From Rhodospirillaceae bacterium (GTDB lineage: Bacteria > Pseudomonadota > Alphaproteobacteria > Bin65): a stretch of 64,000 nucleotides of DNA. A program made the translations under genes and the position numbers. The notes under the pieces were generated by a model. That model saw only the letters and a list, made by a program, of their open reading frames with translations. It did no database searches and was not told the DNA's origin. This document shows, in pieces, positions 59,192-64,000 of this stretch; the first letter of the stretch is position 1; each line of letters opens with the position of its first letter. The DNA lies in the NCBI GenBank assembly GCA_011523655.1, contig WTGH01000047.1, forward strand, positions 124,001 to 188,000, given 5' to 3'.

Positions 59192-60133
59192 TCAGACCGC
59201 CAGGATCGACGGCGCCGCCGCGGCCTTGAGCGCCTGCCCGACGGTCCGGCCCAGTACGAGAAAATCGCTGGCCGGGCCGGTTTCGCGATGGCGCCAGATT
59301 CCTGCGCCGTCGGGATCGGCGACGAGGCCGCGGACCGTCATCCGGCCCCGCTCCTGTTCGGCATGGGCGGCGATCGGCGTGCGGCACGATCCGTCGAGCA
59401 CGGCCAGCACCGCCCGTTCCGCCCGCAGCGCCGCCATCGATACTGCATGGTCGATCGAGGCAAGATGGCCGCGGACCGCCGTGTCGGCGGACCGGCACTG
59501 AATCGCGACGATTCCCTGGCCGGCCGACGGGAGAAAGTCGTTCACGGCAAGCGGCGCGGCGTCGCCGACGCATCCGGCGCGGATCAGGCCGGCCATCGCA
59601 AGCAGGGTGGCATCGAACTCGCCGCGCGCGACCTTGCCGAGCCGGGTGCCGACGTTGCCCCGGATCGGTTCGACGTTCAGATCCGGCCGCAGCGTGCGCA
59701 CCAGGGCCCGGCGCCGCGCCGATGCCGTGCCGAAGCGTGCCCCCCGGGGCACATCGGCCAGCGTACGCGCGCCCGGGCAGATCAGGGCGTCGCGCGGATC
59801 CTCGCGCGGTAAGGCGGCGGCGATGGTCAGCCCGTCGGGCAGCCGGGTTTCGAGGTCCTTCGCGGAATGGGCCGCGCAGTCGATCGCGCCGGCCAGCAGC
59901 GCCGCCTCGATCTCCTTGGCGAACAGGCCCTTGCCGCCGATATCCGCCAGCGGCCGGTCGGAAATCCGGTCGCCCGTCGTCACGATGGGCAGGATTTCCG
60001 CAGGCGGTGCGGAGGGATGGGCGGCCGCCAGGACTTCGGACACCAGGTGCGCCTGGGCGAGCGCCAGCGGGCTGCCCCGCGTGCCGATGCGCAGGGGTCG
60101 TTCTTCCAGCGGCGGCGCCGTCGAACCGGACAT
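59192..60133 (-). CDS. hemC: hydroxymethylbilane synthase (porphobilinogen deaminase)
   Basis: A 313-residue enzyme joining four porphobilinogens. Motifs are [18 protein letters not shown] at the N-terminus, [15 protein letters not shown] (substrate Asp/Lys), [43 protein letters not shown], and [15 protein letters not shown] with the dipyrromethane-binding Cys. Full length. It heads the hemC-hemD-mitofilin-hemY operon and is divergent from tsaD. Confidence 0.96.
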   Translation of the reverse strand: MSGSTAPPLEERPLRIGTRGSPLALAQAHLVSEVLAAAHPSAPPAEILPIVTTGDRISDRPLADIGGKGLFAKEIEAALLAGAIDCAAHSAKDLETRLPDGLTIAAALPREDPRDALICPGARTLADVPRGARFGTASARRRALVRTLRPDLNVEPIRGNVGTRLGKVARGEFDATLLAMAGLIRAGCVGDAAPLAVNDFLPSAGQGIVAIQCRSADTAVRGHLASIDHAVSMAALRAERAVLAVLDGSCRTPIAAHAEQERGRMTVRGLVADPDGAGIWRHRETGPASDFLVLGRTVGQALKAAAAPSILAV

Positions 60134-60312
60134 GAACGGCGAGGTAGCGGCGCGCGTTGCCCCGGCAAGGCGGCGGGGTGGCGCATCGCGGCGGGGCGCT
60201 TATCTTTCTGCCTTCACACCTGCCGGCCCGGCGCCGCCCGCGCGTCCGAACCGGGTGCCGGCCGAATCGGGCGCCTGCCGAAGACATCGAAACGCGAACC
60301 GAAATCCCACCG
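60134..60312. other. divergent hemC/tsaD control region
   Basis: The full hemC-tsaD gap is 336 bp; apart from the doubtful small frame at 60313 it holds no gene. I see no strong sigma-70 match. The stretch CGCTTATCTTTCTGCC near 60197 is the only AT-richer part and might contain a promoter. Confidence 0.4.
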
Positions 60313-60480
60313 ATGGCCATCAAGCGAAAGCGCAGGAAAGGGGCAAGGAAGGTCGTGCGGTCGCGCGATCCGTTCTGGCGCCTGCGCCGCGCCCTGGGCG
60401 GCAGCCGGGTGGAGAGCGGCCGGGCCTACCGTCGGCCGTCGGCGCGCAGGGCGGCCCGGAAGGAAATCGATGACCGCTGA
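60313..60480 (+). CDS. possible small basic protein overlapping tsaD
   Basis: A 55-codon frame ([15 protein letters not shown] ... [12 protein letters not shown]) that is about one-third Arg/Lys. It ends 11 bases inside tsaD, so translation could be coupled, and the AAGGAAATCG ribosome site of tsaD lies within it. Its own ribosome site is weak. Arg-rich composition can arise by chance in GC-rich DNA, so this may not be a gene. I do not recognise a family. Confidence 0.35.
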   Translation: MAIKRKRRKGARKVVRSRDPFWRLRRALGGSRVESGRAYRRPSARRAARKEIDDR

Positions 60481-61570
60481 ACCCGGCGGCCCGCTGACGG
60501 TCCTGGGCATCGAGACCAGCTGCGACGAGACCGCGGCGGCGGTCGTGCGGCGGGGATCCGGCGGCGCGCCGGAAATTCTGGCCGAGGCGCTGCTCTCCCA
60601 GATCGCCGATCACCGGCCCTACGAGGGCGTCGTGCCGGAGATCGCCGCGCGGGCGCATATCGACCATCTGGACGGGCTGATCGGACGGGCGATGGCGTCG
60701 GCCGGTCTGGATTTCTGCGACCTCGACGGCGTGGCGGCGACAGCAGGCCCCGGCCTGATCGGCGGCGTCATGATCGGCGCCACCATGGGCAAGGCGATCG
60801 CCGCGGCGGCGGGCAAGCCGTTCCTCGCGGTCAATCACCTGGAAGGCCACGCGCTGAGCGCCTGCATGACCGGCCAGGCCGCGTTCCCTTTCCTGCTGCT
60901 CCTCGTTTCGGGCGGTCACTGCCAGCTTCTTCTGGTGCGCGGCGTCGGCCGCTATCGCCTGCTCGGCACGACCGTCGACGACGCGGTCGGCGAAGCCTTC
61001 GACAAGGTCGCCAGGCTGCTCGGCCTCGGCTATCCCGGCGGGCCGGCGGTCGAGGCCGCCGCAGAGCGGGCGAGCGACCCGGATCGCTTCGATCTGCCCA
61101 GGCCGATGCGCGGCCGGCCCGGCTGCGACTTCTCCTTCTCCGGTCTCAAGACCGCCGTGCTCCACCGGCTACACGCGCTCGATACTCCGCCGGATCCGCA
61201 CGACGGGGCGGACATGGCGGCGGCGTTTCAGGAGGCCGTCGCGGATGTCCTCACCGAGCGCACCGGCAACGGTCTGGCGATGGCACGGGAGCGCGAACCC
61301 GGCCTGCGGCGTCTGGTCGTCGCCGGAGGAGTCGCCGCGAACCGGCGTTTGCGCCGCGCGCTGGAGGACCTGTGCGCGCGGGAAGGGCTGGACCTTTCCG
61401 TGCCGCCGCAGCGCTATTGCACCGACAACGCCGCGATGATCGCCTGGGCCGGGGCCGAGCGGCTGGCGCTGGGCCTGACCTCGCCGCTCGATTTCGCGCC
61501 GCGGCCGCGCTGGCCGCTCGATTCGTTGGAAGACGCGGCCCGGACTCCATCCGACGGTCGCGCCGCGTGA
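60470..61570 (+). CDS. tsaD: tRNA N6-adenosine threonylcarbamoyltransferase
   Basis: A 366-residue ASKHA-fold protein (Gcp/YgjD) that transfers threonylcarbamoyl to A37 of ANN-decoding tRNAs, with TsaB/E/C. Motifs: [51 protein letters not shown], the metal-binding HLEGHALSA (His123, His127), [21 protein letters not shown] and the terminal [24 protein letters not shown] precedes the ATG. gpsA follows after 10 bases, a common pair. Confidence 0.96.
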   Translation: MTAEPGGPLTVLGIETSCDETAAAVVRRGSGGAPEILAEALLSQIADHRPYEGVVPEIAARAHIDHLDGLIGRAMASAGLDFCDLDGVAATAGPGLIGGVMIGATMGKAIAAAAGKPFLAVNHLEGHALSACMTGQAAFPFLLLLVSGGHCQLLLVRGVGRYRLLGTTVDDAVGEAFDKVARLLGLGYPGGPAVEAAAERASDPDRFDLPRPMRGRPGCDFSFSGLKTAVLHRLHALDTPPDPHDGADMAAAFQEAVADVLTERTGNGLAMAREREPGLRRLVVAGGVAANRRLRRALEDLCAREGLDLSVPPQRYCTDNAAMIAWAGAERLALGLTSPLDFAPRPRWPLDSLEDAARTPSDGRAA

Positions 61571-61580
61571 GGCGGGCGGC

Positions 61581-62579
61581 ATGAGCCGGATCGCGGTTAT
61601 CGGCGCCGGCGCCTGGGGCACGGCGCTTGCCATGACGGCGGCGCGCGCCGGCTGCACGGTCGGTCTGTGGGCGCGCGAGCCGGAAGTCGTCGAGTCGATC
61701 CGGCGCGAGCGGCGCAACGCGCTGTTCCTGCCGGACCATACGGTCGACGACAATGTCTTTCCGACGTGCGACCTGGGGGAAGCGGCGGCCGGGGCCGAAC
61801 TTGCCCTGCTGGTCGCGCCGGCCCAGCATGTCGGTGCGGTGGCCGCCCGGCTCGCCGCCCTGCCGGATTGCCCGCCGCTCGTCATCTGCGCCAAGGGCAT
61901 CGAGCGGGCGAGCGGCCGGCTCATGACGGAAATTGTGACCGAAGCCTTGCCCGGCCATCCGACTGCCGTGTTGAGCGGCCCGACCTTTGCCGGCGAAGTC
62001 GCGGCCGGCCTGCCCGCGGCCGTGACCGTCGCCAGCACGGATCGCCCGCTGGCGGAACGAACCGCCGAACTTTTGGGCGCGCCGCGCTTCCGCATCTACC
62101 TGTCGGACGATCCTGTCGGCGTCCAGATCGGCGGGGCGGTCAAGAATGTCGTCGCCATCGCCTGCGGCATCGTCGTCGGCGCGGGGCTGGGCGAGAATGC
62201 GCGCGCCGCCGTCGTCACCCGCGGCCTCGCCGAGACCGTCCGCCTGGCGGTTGCGGGTGGCGGCAAGGCGCAAACCCTGTCCGGCCTGTCGGGCATCGGT
62301 GACATGATGCTGACCTGCAATTCCTTCCAGAGCCGGAACATGTCGCTCGGCGCGGCGCTCGGGGCCGAACCGGAGAGACGCTGGACGGCGGCGGAAATTC
62401 TGGACGTGCGCGACAAGCTCGCCGAGGGCTTTTGGACCGCTGCCGCCGTCGCCGTCCTGGCCGACCGGCTGACGGTCGAAATGCCGATCTGCGCCGGCGT
62501 CAACGCGGTCCTGCATCGCGGCGAAACCGTGCAGGCCATGGTCGACAGCCTGATGGCGCGCAGGTTCCGGGAGGAGTGA
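61581..62579 (+). CDS. gpsA: glycerol-3-phosphate dehydrogenase [NAD(P)+]
   Basis: A 332-residue cytosolic enzyme reducing dihydroxyacetone phosphate to sn-glycerol-3-phosphate for phospholipid synthesis. The Rossmann motif is IAVIGAGAWGTALAMTAARAG; ICAKGIERASGRLMTE, AVLSGPTFAGEVAAGLPAAVTVAS, and the catalytic-Lys region QIGGAVKNVVAIACGIVVGAGLGENARAAVVTRGLAE are intact, with SGIGDMMLTCNSFQSRN later. It is probably cotranscribed with tsaD. Confidence 0.96.
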   Translation: MSRIAVIGAGAWGTALAMTAARAGCTVGLWAREPEVVESIRRERRNALFLPDHTVDDNVFPTCDLGEAAAGAELALLVAPAQHVGAVAARLAALPDCPPLVICAKGIERASGRLMTEIVTEALPGHPTAVLSGPTFAGEVAAGLPAAVTVASTDRPLAERTAELLGAPRFRIYLSDDPVGVQIGGAVKNVVAIACGIVVGAGLGENARAAVVTRGLAETVRLAVAGGGKAQTLSGLSGIGDMMLTCNSFQSRNMSLGAALGAEPERRWTAAEILDVRDKLAEGFWTAAAVAVLADRLTVEMPICAGVNAVLHRGETVQAMVDSLMARRFREE

Positions 62580-62594
62580 GGCGGGCGCCGAACC

Positions 62595-63392
62595 CTACGC
62601 CGGGTGCCCCGACAGGTCCGTGATCGTCGGCCGGCTGCCGCACAGGGCGCAGTCCGGGTCGCGGCTTGCCTTCAGTTCCTGAAAGCCGCTGCCCAGCGCA
62701 TCGTACAGCAGCATCCGGCCGGTCAGCGGTTCGCCGAGCCCGAGGACGAGCTTGAGCACCTCGGCAGCCTGGAGCGTGCCGATCACCCCGGCGACCGCGC
62801 CGAAAATGCCGACCTCCTCGCAGCGCGGGATCAGGCCGGCCGGCGGCGGTTCCGGGAACAGGCACCGGTAGCAGGGATTGCTCTCTCCGTCCCGCCACGG
62901 CCGGAAGGTCGCGACCTGGCCCTCGAAGCGCAGCAGCGCGCCGGAGACCAGCGGCTTGCGCGCGAAGAAGCAGGCGTCGTTGAGCAGGTAGCGGGTGGCG
63001 AAATTGTCCGAGCCGTCGACCGCGATGTCATGGTCCGCGACCAGCCGTTCGGCGTTCGCCGCGGTCAGCCGCTCGCCGATCCGGACGACCGTGACTTCGG
63101 GATTGATGGCGGCCAGGCTCGCCGCCGCGCTGTCCACCTTGGGCTGCCCGACCCGGCCGGTCGTATGGACAATCTGGCGCTGCAGGTTCGACAGGTCGAC
63201 CGTATCGTCGTCGACCACTCCGAGCGTGCCGACCCCGGCCGCGGTGAGATACTGGAGCACCGGCGCGCCAAGCCCGCCGGCGCCGACCACGAGCACCCGG
63301 GCGGCGAGCAGCGCCTCCTGCCCCTCCTCGCCGACCTCGTCGAGGATGATGTGGCGGGCGTAGCGTTCGAGCTGGGCGTCGGTGATGGTCAT
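62595..63392 (-). CDS. moeB: HesA/MoeB/ThiF family sulfur-carrier adenylyltransferase
   Basis: A 265-residue E1-like enzyme that adenylates the C-terminus of MoaD or ThiS. The nucleotide motif is VLVVGAGGLGAPVLQYLTAAGVGTLGVVDDDTVDLSNLQRQIVH; DGSDNFATRYLLNDAC carries the conserved Asp and the CYRCLFPEPPP ... CALCGS Cys pairs bind zinc. No rhodanese domain is fused. It supplies molybdopterin synthesis, relevant to the molybdenum enzyme at 9303, or thiamine synthesis. It follows dut by 7 bases. Confidence 0.93.
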   Translation of the reverse strand: MTITDAQLERYARHIILDEVGEEGQEALLAARVLVVGAGGLGAPVLQYLTAAGVGTLGVVDDDTVDLSNLQRQIVHTTGRVGQPKVDSAAASLAAINPEVTVVRIGERLTAANAERLVADHDIAVDGSDNFATRYLLNDACFFARKPLVSGALLRFEGQVATFRPWRDGESNPCYRCLFPEPPPAGLIPRCEEVGIFGAVAGVIGTLQAAEVLKLVLGLGEPLTGRMLLYDALGSGFQELKASRDPDCALCGSRPTITDLSGHPA

Positions 63393-63399
63393 GGCGCGG

Positions 63400-63879
63400 T
63401 CAGTCCGGTCCCGCAGCGGTGCCCGTGGAGCCGAAGCCGCCGGCGCCGCGGCCGGTTCCGTCGAGCGTATCGGCTTCGCGCCAGACCGCCCGCGCGACCG
63501 GCGCGATCACCAGCTGGGCGATGCGCATGCCGGGTTCGACGGTGAAACCGGCGTCGCCGAGATTGATGAGCAGCACCTCGATCTCGCCGCGATAGTCCGA
63601 ATCGATGGTCCCCGGCGCGTTGACGATGGCGATGCCGTGCTTCCGGGCGAGGCCGGAACGGGGCCGGATCTGGGCTTCGAAGCCGGCGGGCAGGGCGATG
63701 GCAATACCGGCCGGGATCGCATCCCGCGCGCCGGGCGCCAGGTTTCGGGGATTTGCAATGGCCGCCATCAGGTCGACACCGGCGCTGCCGGTCGTGGCGT
63801 AACCGGGCAGGGGCAAATCGGCGCCATGGGGCAGGCGGCGGATGGCGACCGTGACCGACCCCGCAGCCGCGCCGGTCAT
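63400..63879 (-). CDS. dut: deoxyuridine 5'-triphosphate nucleotidohydrolase
   Basis: A 159-residue trimeric dUTPase that hydrolyses dUTP to dUMP and pyrophosphate. All five motifs are seen: [13 protein letters not shown] (1), [11 protein letters not shown] (2), [22 protein letters not shown] (3), [12 protein letters not shown] (4) and the C-terminal [10 protein letters not shown]-loop-like arm (5). Its ATG overlaps the coaBC stop (ATGA), the usual alphaproteobacterial coaBC-dut-moeB order. Confidence 0.96.
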   Translation of the reverse strand: MTGAAAGSVTVAIRRLPHGADLPLPGYATTGSAGVDLMAAIANPRNLAPGARDAIPAGIAIALPAGFEAQIRPRSGLARKHGIAIVNAPGTIDSDYRGEIEVLLINLGDAGFTVEPGMRIAQLVIAPVARAVWREADTLDGTGRGAGGFGSTGTAAGPD

Positions 63880-64000
63880 TCCGCCGCTTCGGCCCGGAAG
63901 GAATCCCGGTGATCGGACTCCAGCGCCTGCGCGATCCGCTCCGCAAGGCGATGCGCGACCTCGTCCTTTGCCAGGCGCGGCCAGTCCTCGACTCCGTCCT
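63876..64000 (-). CDS. coaBC: CoaBC (phosphopantothenoylcysteine synthetase/decarboxylase), C-terminal end
   Basis: Only the last 40 residues are in the window; the gene begins beyond the right edge. The visible end, [22 protein letters not shown], matches the CoaB C-terminus, where a V-E-x-W-P-x-x-x-K segment precedes a final helix. Assignment is supported by the overlapping dut gene downstream. The enzyme makes 4'-phosphopantetheine for coenzyme A. Confidence 0.85.
   Translation of the reverse strand, partial: DGVEDWPRLAKDEVAHRLAERIAQALESDHRDSFRAEAAE

Noticed and set aside
1..64000. CRISPR array, prophage, integrase, insertion sequence or rRNA gene
   Set aside because: I looked for regular direct repeats with unique spacers, transposase or integrase motifs and rRNA sequence and saw none; the repeats found are tandem or palindromic intergenic elements.

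Overview
The window looks like chromosomal core DNA from a GC-rich alphaproteobacterium, most likely a Rhodospirillales-type lineage. The evidence is the local gene orders fabI-aroC with a pdxH gene nearby, coaBC-dut-moeB, and hemC-hemD-mitofilin-hemY. A Coq7-type ubiquinone hydroxylase and a FYDLN-acid (TIGR02300) protein point the same way. I see no insertion sequence, prophage, integrase, CRISPR array or rRNA gene. Both tRNA genes encode their own CCA end. Nearly all long open frames opposite the genes listed here are shadows produced by high GC content.

Layout. 1-5.7 kb: an alpha-E/ATP-grasp pair cut by the window edge, an NCS2 nucleobase permease, a Rieske oxygenase, an NTF2-like protein and a GST. 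5.7-8.5 kb: an acyl-CoA synthetase translationally coupled to a MarR regulator, then a 670 bp non-coding stretch holding an rrn-type promoter with no RNA gene behind it. 8.5-19 kb: an MBL hydrolase, a molybdopterin oxidoreductase, an LLM flavoprotein, a GST, a TPR protein, a YifB/ComM ATPase, an MDR oxidoreductase and an orphan ABC ATPase. 19-24 kb: a PTP-like phosphatase, a BASS transporter, a class II aldolase and aroA on one strand, then the FYDLN-acid protein and pdxH. 24-31 kb: a glycine-zipper lipoprotein, YihY, fabI-aroC, a 1 kb repeat mosaic, a cupin, tRNA-Arg and an SDR. 31-41 kb: an MFS pump, an MDR reductase, dsbB-coq7, and a lipid A/Kdo operon (methyltransferase, second PTP-like phosphatase, msbA, waaA, lpxK). 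41-47.7 kb: Hsp20, a HicBA-like toxin-antitoxin pair, DUF3501 behind an Irr-box-like palindrome, a Nudix hydrolase, and a sulfur module (four-domain rhodanese, CDO-like cupin, TauE exporter). 47.7-55 kb: a secreted nuclease, pyrD, a CitE-like lyase, pdxY, a LysE exporter, an acyl-CoA synthetase, an Asp/Glu racemase-family protein and tRNA-Thr. 55-64 kb: heme genes (hemC, hemD, an HTH-fused mitofilin-like gene, hemY), tsaD-gpsA, moeB, dut and the end of coaBC.

The observations I rate highest are as follows. (1) A mitofilin/Mic60-type protein in the heme operon carries an N-terminal helix-turn-helix domain. (2) A near-perfect iron-control palindrome lies directly upstream of DUF3501. (3) Two paralogous PTP-like phosphatases sit in different envelope or transport contexts, one of them lacking the conserved Ser/Thr after the catalytic Arg. 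(4) A thiol-dioxygenase, multi-rhodanese and sulfite-exporter module forms one apparent operon. (5) A family of intergenic repeats is built from TCATG words spaced exactly 10 bp apart. (6) A 12 bp tandem repeat lies inside the 5' leader of tRNA-Thr. Gene starts were chosen by eye from ribosome-binding-site spacing and overlap with the upstream gene, and several are TTG or GTG.
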